A stretch of DNA of 48,517 nucleotides from SZUA-287 sp036397975. Lineage in GTDB: Bacteria; Bacteroidota; Ignavibacteria; UBA10030; UBA6906. Positions 6,399-13,365 of the stretch are shown one piece after another (the stretch's first letter is position 1; each line of letters begins with the position of its first letter). The stretch spans positions 1-48,517 of the forward strand of contig DASWHW010000140.1 of NCBI GenBank assembly GCA_036397975.1, given 5' to 3'. The translations under genes were made by a program, and so were the position numbers. The notes under the pieces are model-generated. The model was given only the letters and a program-made list of their open reading frames with translations, was not told where the DNA came from and did not search any database.

Positions 6399-7568
6399 CT
6401 AATCTTCCGGCCTTTCCCCGGCTGGAGCCATTTTGACGATTCGGGGGGTAAACCGTCCGATGACTTTTGCAAGATCCTGCTGAGCGCTCATGACATCATT
6501 TATATTCTTGTATGCCCACGGCACCTCATCAAGTCCGGCGGAAAGGAGTTCGACACCTTTTTTCTTCAGGTAGGCATTGGTCTCTTTCCATGTATACGCT
6601 TTTTTTGCAGCTTTGCGGGACATTCTTCTTCCCGCTCCATGGGAAGTTGACGTTAACGATTCCTCGTTGCCAAGTCCCTCAACAAGAAAACCTGGTGCGG
6701 CCATGGACCCTGGTATGATTCCCAAGACACCTACTCCTGCCGGCGTGGCTCCCTTTCGGTGGACGATAACATTGCGTCCATGATGTCGTTCGCGCCAGGC
6801 GAAGTTGTGGTGATTTTCGATTTGATACACGATTTCATGCCCGAGAAACTCAATGATCGATCGGTGAATCACATGATGATTTGCCGACGCATATTTCCCC
6901 ATGAGTTCCATGGCTGCCCAGTATTCCAGGCCGTCACCGTTCATGTCGAGCCATGCGAGATTCTTCGTTTGTCCGCTAAGCTCCGGGTGCTGTTCCTTTG
7001 CGAGGCGGGTGTAATGATCGGCAACGGTTGCGCCTGAACCCCTGCTTCCGCTGTGAGAGAGAACAGAGAGATACACTCCGGGGGGTATGTTACGGGAATT
7101 CTCCTCGATCGCTACTTCCCCGAACTCCACAAAATGATTTCCGGAACCCGATGTTCCGAGTTGTCGATGTGCCTTGTCTTTCAGATGTGCGGTGATAGGA
7201 GTTATGCTCCAATCCTCGTCCATTACCTCGTGTTGTTTCCGCTGGCGCCATTCACCTCCCACACCAAACTTCGTTTGTGTTTCCAGCGCCTTCTTATACA
7301 GTTCACGTTGCACCTCCAAAAGGCCTGGCGGTACACGAAAGACGGTCATCATCATACGGCATGCGATATCAACACCGACGCCATAGGGAATAACCGCGCT
7401 TTCCGTTGCCAGCACGCCGCCGATCGGCAGCCCGTAGCCAACATGAGCATCAGGCATGAGCGCACCGGCGACCGTGATTGGCAGTTGCATGGCAGCATCC
7501 ATTTGCGCCGTTGCTTCCGGCTCAATTGCGTTACCCCAGATTCTTAGATGTGGCCGCGCGTTCATCAT
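6399..7568 (-). CDS. rtcB: RtcB-family RNA ligase
   Basis: This is a 389-residue RtcB ligase joining 2',3'-cyclic phosphate or 3'-phosphate RNA ends to 5'-OH ends with GTP and Mn2+. The metal ligands and GMP site are recognisable: GVGVDIACRM with D67 and C70, SGSGNHF with H145, SHSGSRG with H172, ENHHNF near 251-256, and the guanylylated histidine in HGAGRRMSR (H310). The length matches the shorter bacterial RtcB forms of roughly 390 residues, below the 480-residue archaeal type. All key residues are present, so it should be active. No archease or RtcA gene is adjacent. The start may be at either of two consecutive ATGs. The O-antigen-ligase-like gene follows closely. Confidence 0.92.
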   Translation of the reverse strand: MMNARPHLRIWGNAIEPEATAQMDAAMQLPITVAGALMPDAHVGYGLPIGGVLATESAVIPYGVGVDIACRMMMTVFRVPPGLLEVQRELYKKALETQTKFGVGGEWRQRKQHEVMDEDWSITPITAHLKDKAHRQLGTSGSGNHFVEFGEVAIEENSRNIPPGVYLSVLSHSGSRGSGATVADHYTRLAKEQHPELSGQTKNLAWLDMNGDGLEYWAAMELMGKYASANHHVIHRSIIEFLGHEIVYQIENHHNFAWRERHHGRNVIVHRKGATPAGVGVLGIIPGSMAAPGFLVEGLGNEESLTSTSHGAGRRMSRKAAKKAYTWKETNAYLKKKGVELLSAGLDEVPWAYKNINDVMSAQQDLAKVIGRFTPRIVKMAPAGERPED

Positions 7569-7581
7569 GAATCATTAAAAC

Positions 7582-7611
7582 AAAAAAGCCCCCCGCGGTC
7601 AACGGGAGGCT
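7582..7611 (-). terminator. Rho-independent terminator of pckA
   Basis: On the minus strand AGCCTCCCG (7611-7603) pairs with CGGGGGGCT (7595-7587), including one G-U pair, around a seven-base loop. Six T residues follow (7587-7582). It lies 20 bases past the PEP carboxykinase stop and so isolates it from rtcB. Confidence 0.88.
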
Positions 7612-7631
7612 TGCCATGTAAAAACCCGCTC

Positions 7632-9221
7632 TTACCGCGGACCAGCCTTCAAGACATCAGCGGAGACAGAGGAAGTGAATTGCTCGAAATTCTTTTTGAA
7701 TTTACTTGCCAACTCTTTGGCCTTAACGTCATACGCCGCTTTGTCTTTCCATGTATTTTTCGGGTTCAGGATCTCCGCGGGAACCTTCGGACAGGATGTT
7801 GGTACATGAAGGCCAAAGACCGGGTCTTCTTCAGTTTTCACGGAAGAGAGAGATCCGTTCAACGCCTCCGCCACCATTGATCGTGTATATGCAATTTTCA
7901 TTCTTGTGCCGACTCCCACAGGACCACCTGTCCATCCGGTGTTAACAAGCCACGATTCGGCCTTATGTTTGGCTAACTTCTCACCGAGAAGTTTTGCGTA
8001 CACGGTTGGTTCCAATGGCATGAACGGAGCCCCGAAGCATGTGCTAAATGTTGTTTGTGGTTCGGTTACCCCCTTTTCGGTCCCGGCCACTTTTGCAGTA
8101 TATCCGGCGAGGAAGTGATACATCGCCTGCTCGGGTGTGAGCTTCGATATTGGCGGCAAGACGCCGTAAGCATCACATGTTAGCATGATAATGTTTGCCG
8201 GATGTCCTGCCGTTCCGGAAGGCACAATGTTCTTAATGTGAGTGAGAGGATATCCGGCTCTCGTATTCTCTGTCAGGGAGCCATCGTCGAGATCGATATG
8301 TCTCGTTGTTGCATCAAATAGGACATTTTCCAGAACAGTTCCAAACCTGCGCGTGGTCTGATAAATGTCCGGTTCGGCCTCTTCAGAAAGACGTATAACC
8401 TTCGCATAACATCCTCCTTCAAAATTAAACACTCCGTCATCTCCCCAGCCATGCTCGTCGTCCCCGATCAGCGCACGGTCCGGGTCGGCGGAAAGGGTTG
8501 TTTTTCCTGTTCCGGATAATCCAAAGAAGAGGGCGGTCTTGCCATCCTTTCCAACATTAGCCGAGCAATGCATCGGGAACACTCCCCGCTCGGGCAGGAG
8601 ATAGTTGAGAATAGTGAAGACGGACTTCTTCATCTCGCCGGCGTAGCTGGTTCCGCCGATAAGAACAAGCTTCTTCTCAAGGCTGAGAATGATAAAGACA
8701 TCGGAGTTTGTTCCATCAGTCTCGGGATTTGCGTTGAACAGGGGCGCATCGATGATCGTCCAGGTATCCTGCGATGAGTGTTGAGTTGGCTCCTTCGGCT
8801 GGATGAGAAGGTTTTTGACAAAAAGATTATGCCACGCGTAGGCGGTGACGAAACGAACTGGAATCCGGTATTTCGGATCCGCTCCGCCGTAAAGATCTTG
8901 GACATACACATCCCTTCCTTGAAAGTACGCACAAACTTTTGCAAGGAGAGCGTTGAACTTTTCCGGTTCGATGGCTCTGTTCACTTTTCCCCAAGCAATC
9001 TTCTTTTCCGTGGAAGCTTCCCGGACGATGAACTTATCGTTCGGGGAACGTCCTGTGTGATGTCCTGTGTGTGCAACCAGCGGACCCAGATGAGATATCC
9101 AACCCTCATGATGTCGTACGGCTTCTTCATACAGCGAAGGAGTGGATAGGTTCCAGTAAACAATCCCGAGGTTCCGAAGCCCGATTAATTCTAATTCCTT
9201 TGTTGGTTTATGATCTTGCAT
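7632..9221 (-). CDS. pckA: Phosphoenolpyruvate carboxykinase (ATP)
   Basis: This is a 529-residue ATP-dependent PEP carboxykinase (oxaloacetate + ATP to PEP + CO2 + ADP), cytosolic, linking the TCA cycle to gluconeogenesis or running in reverse for CO2 fixation. Visible motifs are HTGHHTGRSPNDKF (51-64), the P-loop GLSGTGKTTLS (234-244), the metal-binding LIGDDEHGW (251-259), and the oxaloacetate-binding Arg in the first motif. Length is normal for the family and all catalytic residues are present. The start at 9221 is preceded by AAGGACG. It is a single-gene unit: 131 bases separate it from the upstream gene and a strong terminator closes it. A weak -7-like TATTTTCG is present at 9324-9331. 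Confidence 0.96.
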   Translation of the reverse strand: MQDHKPTKELELIGLRNLGIVYWNLSTPSLYEEAVRHHEGWISHLGPLVAHTGHHTGRSPNDKFIVREASTEKKIAWGKVNRAIEPEKFNALLAKVCAYFQGRDVYVQDLYGGADPKYRIPVRFVTAYAWHNLFVKNLLIQPKEPTQHSSQDTWTIIDAPLFNANPETDGTNSDVFIILSLEKKLVLIGGTSYAGEMKKSVFTILNYLLPERGVFPMHCSANVGKDGKTALFFGLSGTGKTTLSADPDRALIGDDEHGWGDDGVFNFEGGCYAKVIRLSEEAEPDIYQTTRRFGTVLENVLFDATTRHIDLDDGSLTENTRAGYPLTHIKNIVPSGTAGHPANIIMLTCDAYGVLPPISKLTPEQAMYHFLAGYTAKVAGTEKGVTEPQTTFSTCFGAPFMPLEPTVYAKLLGEKLAKHKAESWLVNTGWTGGPVGVGTRMKIAYTRSMVAEALNGSLSSVKTEEDPVFGLHVPTSCPKVPAEILNPKNTWKDKAAYDVKAKELASKFKKNFEQFTSSVSADVLKAGPR

Positions 9222-9352
9222 CGGTCGTCCTTTTTCGCTGAAATAACGGAGATTGTCGATCCGGGGGTTTAGTGCGAGATTAGCGGTACATCCTCACAAT
9301 CCTGTTGTAAGATACTCAATCATCGAAAATATTTCAAGAAAATGGTGGAGTG

Positions 9353-10222
9353 CTAGAACACGACAACCCAATGTTCACACGTAAATTGTGACTTGGGAAG
9401 AAGCGAGATTATCGCCTCCTTCTTCGTTAGTTCCCCGGTCGATTCATTGCTATCCGCCAGGCCGAACCATGGCTCGATGCAGACGAAGGGACCATTCCCT
9501 GGTTTTGACCAAATGCCGAGATAGGGCCACCCAGGAAACTCAACGCGCACACCGCGCCCGCTTGAGACTGATTTCAATGTGAGGTTGTCTGATGCTGGCT
9601 GCTTCAACACAAGTGCATCACGATCGAACAGCGAAGGCGACAGGTGGAGTACTCTTTGATTCTGCAACAGGCGTTCCATCTTAGTCGCAAGCAAACCATC
9701 GACCAGCGGGAATCTCCCGATGGTTTCTGCTTCGCTGAACTCAAGGATGTAGTCAGATCTCTTCTCGTTCGGAAGAAGTGGGCAGTTAAACGCGGGATGA
9801 GCACCGATGGAAAACCAGAGAGTCTGCTCTCCCGTGTTTCGAACGTCAAACTCAACGATCAAGGATGCGTGTGAGAGTCGGTATCCAATCCTGAGTTCGA
9901 AGTTGAACGGATAATGTGTTCGCGTGCGATCGGAATCCGTAAGAAGGAAGGTCACCATTTCGCGGGAGTGTGACTCCACTTCAAACTGACAGTCGCGCGC
10001 AAATCCGTGCTGTGTCAGTTCATAGGGTTGTCCGCTAAGGGTATACCGGTTGTCGCGTAACTTTCCAACGATTGGAAAGAGAATGGGTGCGTGACGCGGC
10101 CAGATGGATGGCTCCGCCTGCCATAGGTATTCAACACCGTCAGCCGACCGGAGTGAGCAGAGTTCAGCTCCGTGAGTCTGGATGTCGGCGGAGAGTTCTT
10201 CGTTGCGGATGGAGAGCTTCAC
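9353..10222 (-). CDS. Aldose 1-epimerase family protein (LacX/YeaD-like)
   Basis: This is a 289-residue galactose-mutarotase-superfamily beta-sandwich protein. Landmarks are GAELCSLRS near the N-terminus, WPRHAPILFPIVGKL (42-56), the catalytic-type HGFARD at about 72-77, IGAHPAFNCPL (about 138-148) with the second His, and CIEPWFGLAD near the C-terminus with the general-base Glu region. These match the LacX/YeaD-like aldose epimerase subgroup, which interconverts anomers of a hexose or hexose phosphate. The substrate cannot be specified. It has no signal peptide, so it is cytosolic. The gene stands between pckA and the sulfur cluster, 35 bases downstream of the rhodanese stop, and may be read with it. 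Confidence 0.85.
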   Translation of the reverse strand: MKLSIRNEELSADIQTHGAELCSLRSADGVEYLWQAEPSIWPRHAPILFPIVGKLRDNRYTLSGQPYELTQHGFARDCQFEVESHSREMVTFLLTDSDRTRTHYPFNFELRIGYRLSHASLIVEFDVRNTGEQTLWFSIGAHPAFNCPLLPNEKRSDYILEFSEAETIGRFPLVDGLLATKMERLLQNQRVLHLSPSLFDRDALVLKQPASDNLTLKSVSSGRGVRVEFPGWPYLGIWSKPGNGPFVCIEPWFGLADSNESTGELTKKEAIISLLPKSQFTCEHWVVVF

Positions 10223-10257
10223 TCTGTAACTTCATGAATGGTGGAAGGGACGATACT

Positions 10258-10671
10258 TCACTTCTCGGATTCTTCATACGCCACGGGTTTTTCTTCTGCA
10301 TTCCACTTGAGCATTCCTCCCGTCATGTTTAGCACCTTGAATCCCTTCGCCCCCATCATTGCGGTGGCACGTCCACTGCGGTTACCCGATCGACAAACAG
10401 CAATAACCGTTTTAGATTTGTACTTGTCCAGTTCGTGCATACGGGCGTTCAGCTCCTGCACCGGCACCAGAATTGCGCCTTTCAGATGTCCGGTAGAGCT
10501 TTCATATTCCTCTGGTGTACGAACATCCAGGATAACAACGTTTGTGTCAGTCTTCATGAGATTGATGACTTCCTCTGTTGTCACCGTTTCCACCTTATTC
10601 TGTTGCCGCGCACTCCAACTAAAAAACAGGACAACCAGCAGCGCGAGAACAGCAACTACGACCCAGTTCAT
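10258..10671 (-). CDS. Membrane-anchored rhodanese-like sulfurtransferase
   Basis: This is a 137-residue protein with one N-terminal membrane helix (residues about 3-19, MNWVVVAVLALLVVLFF) and a single rhodanese domain. ILDVRTPEEYESSTGHLKGA (48-67) is the conserved CH2 segment, and the active-site loop CRSGNRSG has the persulfide Cys at 93. Six loop residues give the bacterial GlpE/PspE-type geometry. The domain should face the periplasm if the N-terminus is an uncleaved signal anchor. The ATG at 10671 has GGAAG eight bases upstream, which is better supported than the ATG at 10689. It is the last gene of a sulfur cluster and probably passes sulfane sulfur on to an acceptor such as thiosulfate or protein thiols. 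Confidence 0.85.
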   Translation of the reverse strand: MNWVVVAVLALLVVLFFSWSARQQNKVETVTTEEVINLMKTDTNVVILDVRTPEEYESSTGHLKGAILVPVQELNARMHELDKYKSKTVIAVCRSGNRSGRATAMMGAKGFKVLNMTGGMLKWNAEEKPVAYEESEK

Positions 10672-10695
10672 ATAGTATCTTCCTTTCATGTTGAA

Positions 10696-10932
10696 TCAAT
10701 TCTGTCCGCACATCCTGCCGCCACAGCATGAACTCCCCGGCGTCTCACACGCGATACGTGACGGTTTCATTGATGTTGCGGTTGAAACTGAAATGTTTGG
10801 TGCAGAGATCAATCGTTGATATCGTCGGGACTGACAGTCTGGACACACGTTGTCTTCGATGATCTCGCGGCCTTTATGAAAAACGTCGTATTGCGTTTTA
10901 CAGTCCGCGCAAAGATATTCAAAGATCGGCAT
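10696..10932 (-). CDS. FmdB-type zinc ribbon protein
   Basis: This is a 78-residue protein of the FmdB/CxxC_CxxC_SSSS family. It opens with MPIFEYLCADC, has the first Cys pair at 8 and 11 and the second at 31 and 34 (CPDC), and ends in a cysteine-rich tail, SCCGGRMCGQN. The two CxxC pairs should bind one zinc. The family is widespread and poorly characterised, with suggested regulatory or assembly roles. Here it sits between a TauE-type exporter (9 bases) and a rhodanese (24 bases), so a link to sulfur handling is reasonable inference. No catalytic residue is evident. Confidence 0.88.
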   Translation of the reverse strand: MPIFEYLCADCKTQYDVFHKGREIIEDNVCPDCQSRRYQRLISAPNISVSTATSMKPSRIACETPGSSCCGGRMCGQN

Positions 10933-10941
10933 AGCCTGTCC

Positions 10942-11769
10942 TTATGGATGGATAAAAATACGATAACACATCTCAACACCCACGAGTCCGATAAAAATTG
11001 CCAGAGCGCGGCGGAGTGTCTTGGTTTGGAAGCGGTGACTGAGAATACTGCCAAGGAGCACTCCCGGCACCGATCCCGCGACTGCGGTGGCAGTATACCC
11101 ATACGGAACCATCTCTGAAAGAATTTTTCCGAGGCTGGCAGCAGTTGCAGAGAGAACAACGATCCCGAGGGTGGAACCGATCGTGATTCGTGTGGGGATC
11201 TTCAAGACAGTCATCATGAGAGGTGAAAGAAGGAACGCACCCGGGGCGCCGACCATTCCCCCCAAAATTCCCACTCCACTTCCCACACTGATGGCCCCAG
11301 CTTTGCTGAAGGTAAGCTCCGCCGAGGTTGACAAGAAATCTTCTCTGTGCACCAACAACAGGATTGCGCCGAAGACCGCCATCACCGCAAACACCACGAG
11401 TAAAGAGTCAGAGGAGACGTAGCGCGAGAAGTAGGCTCCGGCAAATGAAAAAAATGATATCGGAAGGCCGATCGCGAGCACGAGGGATTGGTTCACGGCG
11501 CCTTTCCGTCTATGCATGATCATGCCCGCGATGGAAGTTGCGAGGACCTGCACGCTGGTCATTCCGGAAATTCCTTTCATATCGAGGGCTTCCATACCGA
11601 ATACTGGAGGAAGATATAGGTACGCAGGGATGAGCAGGACAGCTCCTCCGAGACCGAGCACGCCTGAGGCGACAGAGATTGCAAAGGCGATTGCACCGAT
11701 AAGCAGAAATTCTATTGACGGACCCCGTTTGGCTATGGACGTTCCACAGGATTGCCGTGTTGCACCCAT
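10942..11769 (-). CDS. TauE/SafE family sulfite/sulfur-compound exporter
   Basis: This is a 275-residue inner-membrane protein with about eight hydrophobic segments in two related halves. Each half begins with a glycine-rich motif: SGVLGLGGAVLLIP and GVGILGGMVGAPGAFLLSP. This duplicated pattern is diagnostic of the TauE/SafE (DUF81) family, whose members export sulfite, sulfoacetate or related anions. The ATG at 11769 lies inside the 3' end of the upstream dioxygenase-rhodanese gene (37-base overlap); no later ATG, GTG or TTG is available before the first helix, so this start is probable. The neighbouring persulfide-oxidising enzyme makes sulfite, so sulfite export is the likely job. Confidence 0.87.
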   Translation of the reverse strand: MGATRQSCGTSIAKRGPSIEFLLIGAIAFAISVASGVLGLGGAVLLIPAYLYLPPVFGMEALDMKGISGMTSVQVLATSIAGMIMHRRKGAVNQSLVLAIGLPISFFSFAGAYFSRYVSSDSLLVVFAVMAVFGAILLLVHREDFLSTSAELTFSKAGAISVGSGVGILGGMVGAPGAFLLSPLMMTVLKIPTRITIGSTLGIVVLSATAASLGKILSEMVPYGYTATAVAGSVPGVLLGSILSHRFQTKTLRRALAIFIGLVGVEMCYRIFIHP

Positions 11770-12827
11770 GCCGATGTGCCACCAGCAAGGTTCCGAACCT
11801 TCCCAAAGCCTTGAGCGTGCAGCACATGAGCGGCTTCAGCGGACCGTGACCCACTCTGACAAATCGCAATGATCTCCGTGTTCTTGTCCGCCGGAAGCTC
11901 CTCTAATCTGGATTTCAGTTGGCGGATAGAAATGTTTTTAACGCCGGGGATTGCGCCGAATGCAGTCAACTCGAATGGCTCACGAACATCAAGCAAGAAT
12001 GGATACGGATTTGTTCTGAGGCGCTCCGCAAGCTGGCGAGGAGAAATATTTGTCCACCCATCCGTCGGGGAAGCCACGCGTTTGGCTCCGCATTGAAGGG
12101 TCATTTTCCCACCATCGATTGATTCGGCAAGAGGAGGGAAAAATTCTTCGACGAACGAAATGTACTCCGCTTTCGTCCGTTGTTTCAAAAAAGGGTTTTC
12201 GGATTTCTCTTTGCCGAGATATGCAAAGGTATTGCCGTCGTAGTCGTGACCGGGAAAGATTTTTGTGTTATCAGGGAGAGGAATGATCTTCTTTGTAAGA
12301 CTTTCGTATTGATCGCCAGCATTCCCTCCCGGGAGGTCGCTGCGTCCCGCCTGACCAATCAACAACAGATCTCCGGTGAAGAGCATTTCCTGATGGCGAA
12401 CAGCGACGTGATTATCGGTATGGCCGGGTGTAAAAAGAAGTTCAAGCTCGAGTCCGTCGAGAGGGATAATATCTCCATCGTTGACATAGCGGTCAACTTC
12501 AAATGCGGCATTTGCACGCAAGGTGTCGCCGATACCGAACTTATCTCCCTCGTCGACTACTTTCCACTTGTGCTTGGTATTCTCGTGCATTACCAATGTT
12601 GCGCCGAATCGCTCCTTGAGCGCTCCTGCCGCCGACACATGATCGGCATGTGTGTGTGTATCAATCACATGAACGAGCGAGAGACCGTGGGTTGAGAATG
12701 CATGCACGATGTGTTCCATGTCCTCAATATTCGGATCGATGACCGCCGCCCTCTTGGTTGTGGAGTCTGCAAGAAGGTATGACAGTGTTCCAGTACCGTC
12801 TGTTGAGCGAAGTTGTTCAAAGAACAT
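11733..12827 (-). CDS. Persulfide dioxygenase-like metallo-hydrolase fused to rhodanese
   Basis: This is a 364-residue two-domain protein. The N-terminal metallo-beta-lactamase domain (1 to about 240) carries THTHADH (57-63), the H134xDNH-like TPGHTDNH (133-140), TGDLLLIGQAGRSD (151-164) and FPGHDY (191-196), as in ETHE1-type persulfide dioxygenases with their single iron site. The C-terminal rhodanese domain has the loop CQSGSRS with Cys at 323. Such fusions oxidise glutathione or low-molecular-weight persulfide to sulfite and exchange sulfur with thiosulfate. It is the first gene of a cluster with a sulfite exporter, a zinc ribbon and a second rhodanese, which supports a sulfide or persulfide detoxification role. 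A good Shine-Dalgarno (GGAGGA) precedes the ATG. Regulation probably acts at the promoter and palindromic sites upstream. Confidence 0.9.
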   Translation of the reverse strand: MFFEQLRSTDGTGTLSYLLADSTTKRAAVIDPNIEDMEHIVHAFSTHGLSLVHVIDTHTHADHVSAAGALKERFGATLVMHENTKHKWKVVDEGDKFGIGDTLRANAAFEVDRYVNDGDIIPLDGLELELLFTPGHTDNHVAVRHQEMLFTGDLLLIGQAGRSDLPGGNAGDQYESLTKKIIPLPDNTKIFPGHDYDGNTFAYLGKEKSENPFLKQRTKAEYISFVEEFFPPLAESIDGGKMTLQCGAKRVASPTDGWTNISPRQLAERLRTNPYPFLLDVREPFELTAFGAIPGVKNISIRQLKSRLEELPADKNTEIIAICQSGSRSAEAAHVLHAQGFGKVRNLAGGTSAWVQHGNPVERP

Positions 12828-12851
12828 TGAGTCCTCCTTCCTGGTGACAAA

Positions 12852-12880
12852 CGTATTGTGTAATACGATGCGACAATACG
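12852..12880. promoter_or_regulatory. Candidate operator: three CGTATT half-sites
   Basis: CGTATT (12852-12857) and AATACG (12862-12867) form a palindrome with a four-base spacer. A third copy of the half-site, in the same orientation as the second, lies at 12875-12880. All lie between the candidate -7 element and the start codon of the dioxygenase-rhodanese gene, where a repressor would block transcription. Sulfide/persulfide regulators of the ArsR-type BigR/SqrR or CsoR-type CstR classes often control such operons; which regulator would bind here is not known. Confidence 0.45.
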
Positions 12881-12903
12881 GAGAAAGGGTCGTTCACTTA
12901 TTG

Positions 12904-12911
12904 CAAATATA
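12904..12911 (-). promoter_or_regulatory. Bacteroidota-type -7 promoter element (TATATTTG)
   Basis: On the minus strand the sequence is TATATTTG, a perfect match to the TAnnTTTG -7 consensus of Bacteroidota primary sigma factors. It lies about 77 bases upstream of the dioxygenase-rhodanese ATG. A clear TTTG-type -33 element is not present; GTGTG lies at roughly the right distance (12934-12939). Confidence 0.5.
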
Positions 12912-12992
12912 GAAAAAACAAGAAGAAAAAGCCCACACTCTGAATTTGGTGCCGGCTGCGAACTTTCCGATTTGAATGAGGCCCAAAAAGAG

Positions 12993-13298
12993 CTACTTCT
13001 CTTCTTCTACTACCCTTTCAACCTTCTCGACCTTTTCGACCTTTTCGACTGTCGGCAGGAGGTTTGTTTGAACGTACTCGATTGTCTCTCCCAAAGCCGT
13101 CTTGAATTTCTCAAAGTCCTCCTTGTAAAGGAAGATTTTGTGCTTTTCATACTCGTCCTCACCAACGCGTTTGCTCTCGGTGATTGTGACATAAAAATCC
13201 TGTTCGGATTTGGTTGCCTTTACGTCGAAAAAGTACGTGCGCTTTCCAGCCCGTACTCTCTTCGTAAAGAGCTCGTCTTTGTATCCGTTGTTTTCCAA
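12993..13298 (-). CDS. DUF3276 / PUR-alpha-like nucleic-acid-binding protein
   Basis: This is a 101-residue protein of the bacterial PUR family (DUF3276), typical of Bacteroidota and spirochaetes. The conserved PUR repeat is plain: FTKRVRAGKRTYFFDVKATK, then FYVTITESKR and YEKHKIFLYKEDFEKFKTAL. Family members form dimers that bind single-stranded DNA or RNA; a Borrelia relative is a regulator and post-transcriptional effector. The C-terminal tail is unusual: after TNLLPT comes VEKVEKVEKVERVVEEE, an acidic/basic heptad-poor repeat encoded by a tandem 9-base repeat. GGAGG precedes the start. It probably acts in the cytosol, binding nucleic acid; the targets are unknown. Confidence 0.9.
   Translation of the reverse strand: MENNGYKDELFTKRVRAGKRTYFFDVKATKSEQDFYVTITESKRVGEDEYEKHKIFLYKEDFEKFKTALGETIEYVQTNLLPTVEKVEKVEKVERVVEEEK
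13015..13050. repeat. Tandem 9-base repeat, four units
   Basis: Four consecutive 9-base units are present: CTTTCAACC, TTCTCGACC, TTTTCGACC and TTTTCGACT. They encode the repeated VEK/VER triplets in the C-terminal tail of the PUR-like protein on the minus strand. The repeats preserve frame, so copy number could vary without breaking the gene. Confidence 0.75.
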
Positions 13299-13365
13299 GG
13301 TCTACGCCTCCTTAGAAGTGGTTGTGATATGGTGAATTATGATGTTTTGACTCAAAATCGAGCTT

